Source of the DNA: Arthrobacter globiformis
GTDB taxonomy: Bacteria > Actinomycetota > Actinomycetes > Actinomycetales > Micrococcaceae
Assembly (NCBI RefSeq): GCF_030818015.1
Contig: NZ_JAUSZX010000001.1
Span: forward strand, 2,790,001-2,854,000
Reading direction: 5' to 3'
Length of the DNA: 64,000 bases
The translations under genes were made by a program, and so were the position numbers. Of the stretch, positions 10,293 to 20,602 are shown piece by piece. The number at the start of each line of letters is the position of its first letter. Position 1 is the stretch's first letter. The notes below the pieces were generated by a model, which was not told the origin of the DNA, ran no database searches, and saw only the letters and a program-made list of their open reading frames with translations.

Positions 10293-11305
10293 TGGGCGTT
10301 CTTACCGGCCCGCTGCCCCTGATTCCGCCGGCCGGCCTGACCGGTTCCCAACAGGACAAGGGGCCCACCGTCGTCGCACTCGGCGGCGGCCACGGCCTTT
10401 CGGCCTCCCTCTCGGCATTGCGGCTGCTTACTTCCGAACTCACGGCGGTGGTCACCGTGGCGGACGACGGCGGGTCCTCCGGCCGCCTCCGCGAGGAGTA
10501 CGGCGTCCTTCCGCCCGGTGATCTCCGAATGGCCCTGTCGGCCCTGTGCGACGACACCGACTGGGGCCGCACCTGGCGCGACGTCATGCAGCATCGGTTC
10601 CGCTCCGCCCGCGGCGGTGCCTCACTGGATGAACACGCCATGGGCAACCTGCTGATCGTCACCCTCTGGGAACTGCTCGGGGATGCAGTGGCCGGCCTGA
10701 AATGGGCCGGTGCACTGCTTGGCGCCCGCGGACAGGTCCTGCCCATGTCCACCGTTCCGCTCACCATCGAGGGCGACGTGCGCGTGACCGCCCCCGACGG
10801 CAGCAGCACGGTCACCACCATCAGGGGCCAGGCGCGCTGCGCCGTGGCGGGCTCGCTGGAAAGCGTCCGCCTGCTGCCCGAAGAGGCGCCCGCCTGCGTT
10901 GACGCCCTGACCGCGATTGAGCTTGCCGACTGGGTAGTGCTGGGCCCCGGCTCCTGGTACACCTCCGTGCTCCCTCACCTGTTGCTGCCGGAGATGCGGC
11001 AGGCGCTCTGCGACACCCCGGCCAAGCGCTGCCTCACGATGAACCTCGCCATGGACACCAAGGAAACGTCCGGCATGTCCGCCGCGGACCATCTTCACGT
11101 CCTGCGCGACTACGCGCCGGAGTTCAGCGCGGACGTGGTGCTCGCGGACCCGGCTTCGGTTTCGGACCTGACCGAGTTTAAGCGGGCCGCGGGGATGATC
11201 GGCGCCGAGGTTGTCTTGGGTAGAGTAGGGGCTTCGGGCCAGCGTCCGGTCCACGACCCCTTGCGGCTGGCTACGGCCTACCAGGATATTTTCGGGAATA
11301 GTTAG
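10292..11305 (+). CDS. yvcK: Gluconeogenesis factor YvcK/CofD-like protein (UPF0052)
   Basis: A protein of about 337 residues with a Rossmann-like fold, related to the F420 enzyme CofD. It opens with the dinucleotide-binding signature [16 protein letters not shown], then [18 protein letters not shown] and [10 protein letters not shown]. In Bacillus, YvcK is needed for growth on gluconeogenic substrates and for cell shape; in mycobacteria the homologue CuvA affects cell-wall synthesis. Start GTG 10292 overlaps the rapZ stop (TAGTG). The frame is open further upstream but that stretch overlaps rapZ and was excluded. Confidence 0.93.
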   Translation: MGVLTGPLPLIPPAGLTGSQQDKGPTVVALGGGHGLSASLSALRLLTSELTAVVTVADDGGSSGRLREEYGVLPPGDLRMALSALCDDTDWGRTWRDVMQHRFRSARGGASLDEHAMGNLLIVTLWELLGDAVAGLKWAGALLGARGQVLPMSTVPLTIEGDVRVTAPDGSSTVTTIRGQARCAVAGSLESVRLLPEEAPACVDALTAIELADWVVLGPGSWYTSVLPHLLLPEMRQALCDTPAKRCLTMNLAMDTKETSGMSAADHLHVLRDYAPEFSADVVLADPASVSDLTEFKRAAGMIGAEVVLGRVGASGQRPVHDPLRLATAYQDIFGNS

Positions 11306-11315
11306 GAAAGGTGCC

Positions 11316-12296
11316 ATGGCACTGACAGCATCAGTCAAGGAAGAACTCTCCCGCCTGGACATCAAGAAGTCATCAGTCCGCAAGGCCGAGGTCTCGGCCA
11401 TGCTCCGCTTCGCCGGGGGACTGCATATCATCTCGGGCCGGATCGTCATCGAGGCCGAGGTGGATCTGGCCTCCACTGCCCGGCGCCTGCGCGCCGCGAT
11501 CGCCGAGGTCTACGGGCACCAGAGCGAGATCATCGTCGTCTCCGGCAGCGGCCTGCGCCGCGGAAGCCGTTACGTTGTCCGCGTCGTCCGCGACGGCGAG
11601 GCGCTGGCCCGGCAGACAGGTCTCCTCGACGGCCGGGGACGGCCCGTACGGGGGCTGCCGTCCGTCGTCGTCAACGGCTCCGCCGCCGACGCCGAAGCGG
11701 TGTGGCGCGGCGCCTTCCTGGCCCACGGCTCACTCACTGAACCCGGCCGGTCATCGTCCATGGAGGTCACCTGCCCCGGCCCCGAATCCGCTCTCGCACT
11801 CGTTGGCGCGGCGCGGCGGCTGGGGATCCAGGCCAAGGCCCGGGAAGTCAGGGGAGTGGACCGCGTGGTCATCCGCGACGGCGACACCATCGCCGCGCTA
11901 CTCACCCGGATGGGCGCCCACGACGCCCTCATGGTCTGGGAGGAGCGGCGGATGCGCAAGGAAGTGCGGGCGACGGCGAACCGGCTCGCCAACTTTGATG
12001 ACGCCAACCTCCGCCGTTCCGCGCAGGCCGCCGTGGCAGCCGGCGCCCGGGTGGACCGGGCCCTGGAGATCCTCGGCGACGACGTCCCTGACCACCTCAA
12101 GTACGCCGGTGAACTCCGGGTGGCCCACAAGCAGGCCAGCCTCGACGAACTTGGCCGGCTTGCCGATCCGCCCATGACGAAGGACGCCATCGCCGGCCGC
12201 ATCCGCCGGCTGCTGGCCATGGCGGACAAACGCGCCTCGGATCTTGGCATCCCGGGCACGGATGCCAATGTGACGCCGGAAATGCTGGACGAGTAA
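11316..12296 (+). CDS. whiA: DNA-binding protein WhiA
   Basis: WhiA (326 residues) combines an N-terminal LAGLIDADG-homing-endonuclease-like domain ([15 protein letters not shown] ... [19 protein letters not shown]) with a C-terminal helix-turn-helix ([27 protein letters not shown]). In Streptomyces it works with WhiB to control sporulation and division; in non-sporulating relatives it is linked to division and chromosome segregation. ATG 11316 follows a GGAAAGG site, 10 bases after yvcK, and closes the uvrC operon. Confidence 0.96.
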   Translation: MALTASVKEELSRLDIKKSSVRKAEVSAMLRFAGGLHIISGRIVIEAEVDLASTARRLRAAIAEVYGHQSEIIVVSGSGLRRGSRYVVRVVRDGEALARQTGLLDGRGRPVRGLPSVVVNGSAADAEAVWRGAFLAHGSLTEPGRSSSMEVTCPGPESALALVGAARRLGIQAKAREVRGVDRVVIRDGDTIAALLTRMGAHDALMVWEERRMRKEVRATANRLANFDDANLRRSAQAAVAAGARVDRALEILGDDVPDHLKYAGELRVAHKQASLDELGRLADPPMTKDAIAGRIRRLLAMADKRASDLGIPGTDANVTPEMLDE

Positions 12297-12322
12297 ACGG
12301 CGCCCATAGAATCAAGACCAGG

Positions 12323-12370
12323 TGGCGGCTGTTGCCGCCATCGGAGTTTTCCGGATGACCCGTCATCCGG
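12323..12370 (+). promoter_or_regulatory. Two hairpins between whiA and sodA
   Basis: Hairpin 1 is a 7-bp stem (TGGCGGC/GCCGCCA, 12323-12340) with a 4-base loop, followed by a short T run. Hairpin 2 is a perfect 8-bp stem (CCGGATGA/TCATCCGG, 12351-12370) with a 4-base loop. The first could end whiA transcription; the second lies 59 bases before the sodA start and would be in its leader. Confidence 0.5.
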
Positions 12371-12429
12371 GATGCACAATCCGCAAGTTAGCAAAACCGG
12401 ACAAACTGTCCACGACATTGGAGGATTTT

Positions 12430-13053
12430 GTGACCGAGTACGTTCTGCCCGAACTCAGCTACGACTACGCAGCGCTCGAGCCCCACATCTCTGCACGGAT
12501 CATGGAGCTGCACCACAGCAAGCACCACGCCGCGTACGTGACGGGCGCCAACAACGCGCTGGCCCAGCTGGCAGAGGCACGCGAAAAGGGCGACTTCGCC
12601 AACATCAACCGGCTTTCCAAGGACCTGGCCTTCCACACCGGCGGCCACGTCAACCACTCCGTGTTCTGGAACAACCTCTCCCCGGACGGGGGGGATAAGC
12701 CTGAAGGTGAGCTCGCCGCCGCCATCGACGACGCCTTCGGCTCGTTCGATGCCTTCCGCGCCCAGTTCTCCGCAGCCGCCCTCGGCCTGCAGGGGTCGGG
12801 CTGGGGCTTCCTGGCCTACGAGCCCATCGGTGGCAACCTCGTCATCGAACAGCTCTACGACCAGCAGGGCAACGTCGCGCTGGGCACCACCCCGCTGCTG
12901 ATGCTGGACATGTGGGAGCACGCCTTCTACCTGGACTACGTCAACGTCAAGGCCGACTACGTCAAGGCGTTCTGGAACATCGTCAACTGGGCTGACGTGT
13001 CCGCCCGCTTCGCCGCGGCCCGCGCCAACGCGACGGGTCTCATTACCCTCTAA
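12430..13053 (+). CDS. sodA: Superoxide dismutase, Fe/Mn family
   Basis: Cytosolic Fe/Mn superoxide dismutase of 207 residues that converts superoxide to oxygen and peroxide. The metal ligands are visible in the usual context: His in [14 protein letters not shown], His in [13 protein letters not shown], and the [12 protein letters not shown] block that supplies Asp and His. The extra frame upstream is not used: GTG 12430 begins the typical [18 protein letters not shown]-terminus and has GGAGG five bases before it. Sequence alone does not decide between Fe and Mn. Transcribed as a single gene with its own terminator. Confidence 0.97.
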   Translation: MTEYVLPELSYDYAALEPHISARIMELHHSKHHAAYVTGANNALAQLAEAREKGDFANINRLSKDLAFHTGGHVNHSVFWNNLSPDGGDKPEGELAAAIDDAFGSFDAFRAQFSAAALGLQGSGWGFLAYEPIGGNLVIEQLYDQQGNVALGTTPLLMLDMWEHAFYLDYVNVKADYVKAFWNIVNWADVSARFAAARANATGLITL

Positions 13054-13121
13054 GTGTGACCCGGCGTACACAAAGCAGTAATAAACTTCACATTCGGCGA
13101 CTTTAGGGCCGAATTATGGAC

Positions 13122-13151
13122 GGTCCGCCCCCGCACTTGCGGGGGCGGACC
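13122..13151 (+). terminator. Strong hairpin terminator after sodA
   Basis: A perfect 13-bp GC-rich stem (GGTCCGCCCCCGC and complement) with loop ACTT, 68 bases after the sodA stop. No T tract follows. Confidence 0.75.
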
Positions 13152-13312
13152 TACTTAAACGTAAGATGGATCACGGAAGGCGGTTAGCCTTCAGCAATGA
13201 GGCTGGTCGCCCTCCGATCTGAAAAATATCTCTGCCCAATGGCGTGCGGGATCTGTTAGTTGGCTTGAACGCCCGCTTACTAGTTGTGCTTCCAAGGCAC
13301 AAAGGAGACTAA

Positions 13313-14326
<1,014 letters not shown>

Positions 14327-14336
14327 GGTTAGCTAC

Positions 14337-15563
14337 ATGACATCTCACACCCTCAACGAACTGATCGCTGAAGGTGTCCGCGGGCGGTACATTCTGGTTC
14401 GAAGTGACCTGAATGTGCCGCTCGACGGCTCTACAGTGACTGACGACGGCCGCATCAGGGCCTCACTGCCAGTGCTGGGAAAGCTCACGGACGCCGGTGC
14501 CCGCGTGCTGGTAACAGCCCACCTCGGCCGCCCCAAGGGCGCCCCTGAAGACAAGTACTCGCTCAAGCCGGCGGTTGCCCGCCTGGCCGAGCTCGCTTCC
14601 TTCCCTGTCTCCCTCGCGGAGGACACGGTGGGCCCCTCGGCCAAGGAGAAGGCGGCTGCGCTGCAGGACGGCCAGGTCCTGGTCCTCGAGAACGTGCGTT
14701 TCGACGCCCGCGAGACCAGCAAGGACGAGGCCGAGCGTGGTTCATTTGCCGACGAGCTGGTGGGACTCACCGGCGAAAACGGGTCCTTCGTGAACGACGC
14801 CTTCGGGGCCGTGCACCGCAAGCACGCCAGCGTTTACGACGTCGCCACCCGGCTCCCGTCTTACCTCGGCGACCTTGTGGCCACCGAGGTGGAAGTCCTC
14901 CGCAAGCTCACCGCAGACACCCAGCGTCCCTACGTTGTGGTGCTGGGCGGGTCGAAGGTTTCGGACAAGCTCGCGGTCATCGACAACCTGCTCGGCAAGG
15001 CAGACACCATCCTCGTGGGCGGCGGCATGCTGTTTACGTTCCTGGCAGCCGAGGGTCACAAGGTGGCCGGCAGCCTGCTGGAAGAGGACCAGATCCCGGT
15101 CGTCCAGGACTACCTCAAGCGTGCAGCCGACGCCGGCACGGAATTCGTGATCCCCACTGACGTCGTCGTTGCGGCCAAGTTCGCAGCCGACGCCGACCAC
15201 GAGACGGTCAGCGCAGACGCCATCGAAGGCAGCAGCTTCGGGGCGCAGGGCATCGGCCTGGACATCGGACCGGAGTCCGCCCGGGCGTTCGCGGAGCAGA
15301 TCAAGAGCGCCAAGACGGTGTTCTGGAACGGACCGATGGGCGTCTTCGAGTTCGAGGCGTTCTCCGCAGGGACCCGGGCCATCGCCCAGGCGCTGACGGA
15401 GACGGACGCGTTCACGGTGGTCGGCGGCGGCGACTCCGCGGCTGCGGTCCGCACGCTCGGCTTCGCCGATGACCAGTTCGGACACATTTCCACCGGCGGC
15501 GGCGCCAGCCTGGAATACCTTGAAGGCAAGGAACTTCCCGGCCTGAGCGTTCTGGACCGCTAA
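14337..15563 (+). CDS. pgk: Phosphoglycerate kinase
   Basis: PGK (408 residues) makes ATP from 1,3-bisphosphoglycerate in glycolysis. The N-terminal substrate domain has [11 protein letters not shown] and LGRPKG; the nucleotide domain has [10 protein letters not shown] and the C-terminal GGGDSAAAV loop. ATG 14337 lies 10 bases after gapA. A large hairpin separates it from tpiA. Confidence 0.98.
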   Translation: MTSHTLNELIAEGVRGRYILVRSDLNVPLDGSTVTDDGRIRASLPVLGKLTDAGARVLVTAHLGRPKGAPEDKYSLKPAVARLAELASFPVSLAEDTVGPSAKEKAAALQDGQVLVLENVRFDARETSKDEAERGSFADELVGLTGENGSFVNDAFGAVHRKHASVYDVATRLPSYLGDLVATEVEVLRKLTADTQRPYVVVLGGSKVSDKLAVIDNLLGKADTILVGGGMLFTFLAAEGHKVAGSLLEEDQIPVVQDYLKRAADAGTEFVIPTDVVVAAKFAADADHETVSADAIEGSSFGAQGIGLDIGPESARAFAEQIKSAKTVFWNGPMGVFEFEAFSAGTRAIAQALTETDAFTVVGGGDSAAAVRTLGFADDQFGHISTGGGASLEYLEGKELPGLSVLDR

Positions 15564-15572
15564 AGACACACC

Positions 15573-15616
15573 AGCCGGCAGGGCACCTTCCGCACCGTGA
15601 AGGCGCCCTGCCGGCT
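15573..15616 (+). terminator. Hairpin between pgk and tpiA (terminator or processing site)
   Basis: A 12-bp perfect outer stem (AGCCGGCAGGGC and complement), one mismatch, then a 5-bp inner stem (CCTTC/GAAGG) with an 8-base loop. It starts 9 bases after the pgk stop and ends 42 bases before the tpiA start. Lacking a T tract, it may attenuate or stabilise the glycolytic transcript instead of ending it fully. Confidence 0.6.
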
Positions 15617-15658
15617 GTTCACATGATCAGCAGATTGACCGGCATTTTTGGAGAACAC

Positions 15659-16474
15659 GTGACCACGTCAACCAACGGCACCTTTGACCGCACGCCTTTG
15701 ATTGCAGGCAACTGGAAGATGAACATGGACCACGTCCAGGGCATCACCCTCCTGCAGAAGCTGGCCTGGACGCTGTCCGACGCCAAGCACGACTACAGCC
15801 GCGTGGAGGCCGCTGTCTTCCCTCCCTTCACCGACCTCCGCGGTGTGCAGACCCTCGTCCAGGGCGACGAACTCGACGTCGCGTACGGCGCCCAGGACCT
15901 GTCCCAGTTTGACTCCGGCGCCTACACCGGGGACATCTCCGGCCAGTTCCTGAACAAGCTCGGCTGCAAGTACGTCCTCGTCGGCCACAGCGAACGCCGG
16001 ACCATCCACGCTGAGTCGGACGAAGTCCTGAATGCCAAGGTCAAGGCGGCCTACCGCCACAACGTCATCCCCGTCCTCTGCGTCGGGGAAGGCCTGGAGA
16101 TCCGCCAGGCAGGCACCCACGTCCAGCACACGCTGAACCAGCTCCGCGCCGACGTCGAAGGCCTCACCGGCGAGCAGGCGGCCCAGCTCGTCGTCGCCTA
16201 TGAGCCCGTCTGGGCCATTGGCACCGGTGAGGTTGCAGGCCCGGAGGATGCCCAGGAAATGTGTGCCGCGATCCGTGCCGAACTCACCGAACTCTTCGAT
16301 GCCGATGTGGCCGCAAAGGTCCGCCTGCTGTACGGCGGTTCGGTCAAGGCCAGCAACGCTGCCGCCATTCTTAAGGAACGCGACGTCGACGGCGTGCTGG
16401 TGGGCGGTGCCAGCCTTGATCCCGCTGAGTTTGCTAATATTGTCAGGTTCGAGAGCCACCTCGTAACGGACTAG
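15659..16474 (+). CDS. tpiA: Triosephosphate isomerase
   Basis: TIM-barrel enzyme of 271 residues interconverting dihydroxyacetone phosphate and glyceraldehyde-3-phosphate. Active-site residues are visible: GNWKMN (Lys), VGHSERR (His) and [12 protein letters not shown] (Glu), plus the phosphate loop [12 protein letters not shown] 15659 was preferred because TTGGAGAA precedes it; ATG 15623 would add 12 residues but overlaps the region right after the hairpin and has no ribosome binding site. Confidence 0.97.
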   Translation: MTTSTNGTFDRTPLIAGNWKMNMDHVQGITLLQKLAWTLSDAKHDYSRVEAAVFPPFTDLRGVQTLVQGDELDVAYGAQDLSQFDSGAYTGDISGQFLNKLGCKYVLVGHSERRTIHAESDEVLNAKVKAAYRHNVIPVLCVGEGLEIRQAGTHVQHTLNQLRADVEGLTGEQAAQLVVAYEPVWAIGTGEVAGPEDAQEMCAAIRAELTELFDADVAAKVRLLYGGSVKASNAAAILKERDVDGVLVGGASLDPAEFANIVRFESHLVTD

Positions 16475-16523
16475 TCCGTTCATCTGGCACGCTCCCGCAT
16501 CCACCAACTTTGGAAAGGCCGTC

Positions 16524-16781
16524 GTGGACGTTCTTCATGTGATTCTGCAGATCCTGCTGGGCATTACCAGCCTTCTGCTGACCCTGCTCATCCTGCTCCA
16601 CAAGGGACGCGGCGGCGGCCTGTCAGACATGTTCGGCGGCGGAATGAGCTCGGGGTTGGCCTCCTCCGGTGTTGCTGAGCGCAACCTGAACAGGTTCACC
16701 ATCATCCTCGGCGTCACCTGGGGCGTCGTGATCATCGCCCTCGGCCTCCTCATGCGCTTCACAGGTGTGGCTGACTCCTAA
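16524..16781 (+). CDS. secG: Preprotein translocase subunit SecG
   Basis: Small membrane protein of 85 residues with two hydrophobic segments (about 4-24 and 52-75) separated by the glycine-rich loop LLHKGRGGGLSDMFGGGMSS, which is the SecG hallmark. It assists SecYE in protein export. GTG 16524 follows GGAAAGG. It is the last gene of the glycolytic operon, as in many actinobacteria, and a strong terminator follows. Confidence 0.95.
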   Translation: MDVLHVILQILLGITSLLLTLLILLHKGRGGGLSDMFGGGMSSGLASSGVAERNLNRFTIILGVTWGVVIIALGLLMRFTGVADS

Positions 16782-16804
16782 CGCTGTCGCAGCCATTCAA
16801 CACC

Positions 16805-16852
16805 AAAAGCCCGGCCCAATCAGGAGCTGTTCCTGATTGGGCCGGGCTTTTT
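16805..16852 (+). terminator. Intrinsic terminator after secG
   Basis: A 21-bp perfect stem with loop GCTGT (arms 16805-16825 and 16831-16851) followed by a short T run. It is the clearest rho-independent terminator in the window and closes the gap operon. Confidence 0.95.
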
Positions 16853-16933
16853 CTGCCGCCAGGAGGAACTGCGGTCTAAACTGTCGCTATCGGATCTAAC
16901 GGCAGCGCCGCCATTAGCAGCGAGGGAGTTCCC

Positions 16934-17311
16934 ATGGTGCATTCCTCTTCAGGATTTCACGGCACCCGCGTAGGTGTCATTCAAGGAGCCGGATTGAAGA
17001 ACCAGGGGGATGGTCCTCCCGGGGAGCCCCTGCCGCGTATTTGTGTGTCCTATTGGTGCGCCATGGGACATGAGACGCGGCCTGTTTTCCTTAAGTTGCC
17101 GGACGACCAGATACCGGATGCCTGGGACTGCCGCCAGTGCGGCCGGCCGGCGTCGCGCAACCCCGGTGCCGGGGTGCCGAGCGAAGCCCCGGAAGAGGGC
17201 TTCAAGACCCATCTGGAATACGTTAAAGAAAGACGCTCCAGCCAGGACGCCGAAGACGTTCTGGCTGGAGCGCTGCAGCGGCTAAGAGCCGGCCGGCGCC
17301 TTCCGGACTAG
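16934..17311 (+). CDS. rbpA: RNA polymerase-binding protein RbpA
   Basis: Actinobacterial RbpA binds RNA polymerase and the principal sigma factor and stabilises the open complex. The 125-residue protein shows the family pattern: an N-terminal GTRVGV segment, a zinc-type core with WCAMGH and WDCRQCG, and the C-terminal sigma-interaction helix (THLEYVKERRSSQDAEDVLAGALQRLR). ATG 16934 has GAGGGAG upstream. The last 30 bases overlap the 3' end of the convergent pgl gene. Confidence 0.9.
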   Translation: MVHSSSGFHGTRVGVIQGAGLKNQGDGPPGEPLPRICVSYWCAMGHETRPVFLKLPDDQIPDAWDCRQCGRPASRNPGAGVPSEAPEEGFKTHLEYVKERRSSQDAEDVLAGALQRLRAGRRLPD

Positions 17312-18112
17312 CTGTTCAGGAACGCGCGAGGCCGCGTTTTCGTCGATCAGCCACAGCGTCCGGGATCGGCCTGCAGGGCCGGCCGCGGGCACCTGCACGG
17401 GATTGGCCCCGGCCAGGGCCAGGCCAACCGCACCGGCCTTGTCCTCGCCTGCGACCACCATCCACACCTCTGCGGAGGTGTTGATCGCCGGCAGGGTCAA
17501 GGAAATACGCTCGGGCGGCGGCTTGGGGGAGTTGCGGACCCCCACCACCGTCAGCTGCTTCTCGCGGATGCCGCCCTGCTCCGGGAACAGGGATGCCACG
17601 TGCGCGTCAGGGCCCACACCGAGCAGGACGACGTCGAAGCGGGGAAGCCTGCCTGCTTCCTCTGGACGGTCGTCCGAAGCGTCCGCGGCGTGCTCTGCCG
17701 CTGCCGCCTCGCTGAGGCGGCGCGCGTAGTCCTCTGCGGCCTGTTCCGGTGATTCAAAGTCATCAGTTGACCCGGGCACGTGGACGCGCGCAGGATCAAC
17801 ATCGATGTGCTTCAGAAGCGCCTCCTGGGCCTGGACCGCATTGCGGTCCGGGTCCTGGGAGCCGACGAAGCGTTCGTCACCCCACCAGAAGTTCACCTTG
17901 GCCCAGTCCACGGCGGGCGCGGCCGGCGAATCGGCCACGGCCTTCAGCGTTCCGATGCCCACCGTGCCTCCCGTAAGCACCACCGTGGCTTCACCGAATC
18001 GGTCCTGCACATCCACGAGCTTGGTGATCAGGCGGGCCGCGATGGCGGCCATGAGTACGGAAGAGTCAGGATGGATGCTTACTCTGGGCTCAGCGCTCAC
18101 TGGGACGGACAC
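17282..18112 (-). CDS. pgl: 6-phosphogluconolactonase
   Basis: Hydrolyses 6-phosphogluconolactone in the oxidative pentose phosphate pathway. The 276-residue NagB/DevB-type protein has VVLTGGTVGI near the N-terminus, the VNFWWGDERFV motif and the VLLGVGPDAHVASLFPE active-site block. GTG start at 18112, overlapping the end of opcA by 23 bases. Last gene of the minus-strand opcA-pgl end of the pentose phosphate block. Confidence 0.95.
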   Translation of the reverse strand: MSVPVSAEPRVSIHPDSSVLMAAIAARLITKLVDVQDRFGEATVVLTGGTVGIGTLKAVADSPAAPAVDWAKVNFWWGDERFVGSQDPDRNAVQAQEALLKHIDVDPARVHVPGSTDDFESPEQAAEDYARRLSEAAAAEHAADASDDRPEEAGRLPRFDVVLLGVGPDAHVASLFPEQGGIREKQLTVVGVRNSPKPPPERISLTLPAINTSAEVWMVVAGEDKAGAVGLALAGANPVQVPAAGPAGRSRTLWLIDENAASRVPEQLVRKAPAGS

Positions 18113-19031
18113 TCCTTAGGTTGGTACGTGGCAGTCCAATAGTAATCACTTCGCCGAATACTTCGTCGGGGTCGAGGCGGCGGAGTTCTTCGGCGAGGCA
18201 GTCGCGGAGGCTGCGCCGCGGGAGGGAGATCCGTTGTGCGGGTTGGCCTGGCTGGGTGAGTTCGGCGATGGAAAGTCCGGGGCGGAAAAGCTGGACGTCG
18301 CCGCTGGAGCGGGTCAGCCGGACCCGGCGGATGCCGGTGCCGGCAGGGTCGGCGACGATCGTCACCGGGGCGTCCAGGGACAGGGTCAGCCAGGCCGCCA
18401 GCAGGATGGTGCTGGGCGAGTCCGACGCGCCTTCGACCGCGACGGCGGTGACGGGCGAGGAGTCGGCCTGGTCCAGGACCGCGGCGAGCTGGATGCGCCA
18501 GTTGGTCAGCCGGGTCCAGGCGAGGTCGGTGTCGCCTGCCTTGTAGGTGTTCCGGATGTTTTCCAGGGCCACCTGAGGCTCGGCCTCGTTCGCCGAGTCC
18601 GTGATCCTGCGGTGCGCGATTCGGCCGATAGAGGTTTCGCTGGCATTCTTCGGTGCCCCGTGCGGCCACCAGGCCACGATCGGGGCGTCGGGCAGCAGCA
18701 GCGCGGCGACGAGGGACTCGCTTTCCTCGGCGAGTTCACCGAAGCCGCGCAGCACGATGACCTCGGACGCGCCGGCATCCCCGCCGACCCGGATCTGCGC
18801 GTCGAGGCGGTTCGGCGCGGAGGAGCCGGCGTCGGCCAGCACGATGATCCGGCAGGGGTGTTCGCGGCTGGCCTCATTGGCCGCCTCGATCGCCTCTTCC
18901 TCGAGCCCTGACTTGGTGACCACCACGAGGGTGAGGACCCGGCCAAGGGCGATCACGCCGCCCTGCTCGCGCAGGGACTGGATCTTCTTGGAAACGTTCG
19001 AGGTGGTGGTGTTCGGCAGGTCTACGATCAT
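18090..19031 (-). CDS. opcA: Glucose-6-phosphate dehydrogenase assembly protein OpcA
   Basis: OpcA (313 residues) is an actinobacterial and cyanobacterial protein needed for activity or assembly of glucose-6-phosphate dehydrogenase. It begins MIVDLPNTTTSNVSKKIQSLREQGG, a typical OpcA start, and contains VVAWWPHGAPKNAS and the C-terminal LPRRSLRDCLAEELRRLDPDEVFGEV. Its ATG overlaps the zwf stop by four bases, so the pair is translationally coupled. Confidence 0.95.
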   Translation of the reverse strand: MIVDLPNTTTSNVSKKIQSLREQGGVIALGRVLTLVVVTKSGLEEEAIEAANEASREHPCRIIVLADAGSSAPNRLDAQIRVGGDAGASEVIVLRGFGELAEESESLVAALLLPDAPIVAWWPHGAPKNASETSIGRIAHRRITDSANEAEPQVALENIRNTYKAGDTDLAWTRLTNWRIQLAAVLDQADSSPVTAVAVEGASDSPSTILLAAWLTLSLDAPVTIVADPAGTGIRRVRLTRSSGDVQLFRPGLSIAELTQPGQPAQRISLPRRSLRDCLAEELRRLDPDEVFGEVITIGLPRTNLRSVRPSER

Positions 19032-20587
19032 GGCCTTCTCCAGGTGCGTCCGTCGCGGGCTAGCAGCTCGTCAGCCGAGGCCGGGCCCCAGCTGCCGGGC
19101 GCGTACGGCTCGGGCTGTTCACCCAGGCCGGCCCAGTACTCTTCGAAGGGGTCCAGGATCTTCCAGGACAGCTCCACTTCCTCGTGCCGCGGGAACAGCG
19201 GCGGCTCGCCAAGGAGCACGTCCAGGATCAGCCGCTCGTAGGCTTCGGGGCTGGACTCGGTGAACGAGTGCCCGTAGCCGAAGTCCATGGTCACGTCCCG
19301 GACTTCCATCTGGGTGCCAGGGACCTTGGACCCGAACCGGATCGTGGCGCCCTCGTCGGGCTGGACCCGGATCACCACGGCGTTCTGGCCGAAATCGTCG
19401 TCGCCGTGGTCCCGGAACAGCAGGTTCGGTGCCCGCTTGAAGACCACCGCGATCTCCGTCACGCGGCGGCCCAGCCGCTTGCCCGCGCGCAGGTAGAACG
19501 GCACCCCGTTCCAGCGCCGGGTGTTGATGTCCACCCGGATCGCGGCATAGGTTTCAGTGGTGGAGTCGGCCGGGATGCCCTCTTCGTCCAGGTACCCCTG
19601 GACCTGCTCCCCGCCCTGCCAACCGCCGGCGAACTGCCCGCGGGCCGAATGCGTGGACAGGTCCTCCGGGAGCCTCACCGCAGCGAGAACCTTTTCCTTC
19701 TCCGCCCGCAGGTCATCGGCGTTGAAGGAAATCGGCTCCTCCATCGCCGTCAGGGCCAGCAGCTGCAGCAGGTGGTTCTGGATCACGTCGCGGGCCGCCC
19801 CCACGCCGTCGTAATACCCTGCCCGGCCGCCGGTGCCGATGTCCTCGGCCATGGTGATCTGCACATGGTCCACGTAATTCGCGTTCCACAACGGCTCGAA
19901 CAGCTGGTTCGCAAAACGCAGCGCCAGGATGTTCTGCACCGTTTCCTTGCCCAGGTAATGGTCGATGCGGAACACCGCGTCCTGCGGGAACACCGATTCC
20001 ACGATGTCGTTCAGCTGCCGGGCCGATTCGAGGTCGTGCCCGAACGGCTTCTCGATGACCACCCGCCGCCACTTCTCGCCCTCGGCCTGCGCCAGGCCGT
20101 GCTTGGACAGCTGCCGGCAGACCTGTTCGAAGGCCTTCGGCGGGATAGACAGGTAAAACGCGTGGTTGCCGCGGGTGCCGCGGTTCTCGTCGAGTTCCTT
20201 GATCGTCTCGCCGAGCCGCTCAAACGCCGAATCGTCGTCGAACGCGCCCTGCACGAACCGGATGCCCTCCGAGAGCTGGTTCCAGACCGCCTCATCAAAC
20301 GGTGTCCGTGCGTAGGACTTCACGGCGTCCTTCACCTCCGCGGCGAAGTCCTCGTTATCCCAGTCCCGCCGGCCGAAGCCGACCAGCGCGAAGCTGGGCG
20401 GCAGCAGGCCACGGTTGGCCAGGTCATACACGGCGGGCATGAGTTTCTTACGAGCGAGGTCCCCCGTGACTCCGAAGAGCACAAGCGAGGACGGTCCGGC
20501 AATCCGGTTCAGCCGCCGGTCCCGCGGATCCCGCAAGGGATTCCCGGACCGGGCCGCTGACCTCTTGCCGTTCAAAGTATCTGGCAT
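19028..20587 (-). CDS. zwf: Glucose-6-phosphate 1-dehydrogenase
   Basis: First enzyme of the oxidative pentose phosphate pathway; produces NADPH. The 519-residue protein has the nucleotide fingerprint GVTGDLARKKLMPA and the substrate-binding active-site motif RIDHYLGKE, with PFYLRAGKRL later on. Order on the minus strand is tkt, tal, pgi, zwf, opcA, pgl, close to the order known from mycobacteria and corynebacteria apart from pgi. Confidence 0.98.
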   Translation of the reverse strand: MPDTLNGKRSAARSGNPLRDPRDRRLNRIAGPSSLVLFGVTGDLARKKLMPAVYDLANRGLLPPSFALVGFGRRDWDNEDFAAEVKDAVKSYARTPFDEAVWNQLSEGIRFVQGAFDDDSAFERLGETIKELDENRGTRGNHAFYLSIPPKAFEQVCRQLSKHGLAQAEGEKWRRVVIEKPFGHDLESARQLNDIVESVFPQDAVFRIDHYLGKETVQNILALRFANQLFEPLWNANYVDHVQITMAEDIGTGGRAGYYDGVGAARDVIQNHLLQLLALTAMEEPISFNADDLRAEKEKVLAAVRLPEDLSTHSARGQFAGGWQGGEQVQGYLDEEGIPADSTTETYAAIRVDINTRRWNGVPFYLRAGKRLGRRVTEIAVVFKRAPNLLFRDHGDDDFGQNAVVIRVQPDEGATIRFGSKVPGTQMEVRDVTMDFGYGHSFTESSPEAYERLILDVLLGEPPLFPRHEEVELSWKILDPFEEYWAGLGEQPEPYAPGSWGPASADELLARDGRTWRRP

Positions 20588-20602
20588 GGTTTATTCGGTG
20601 CC

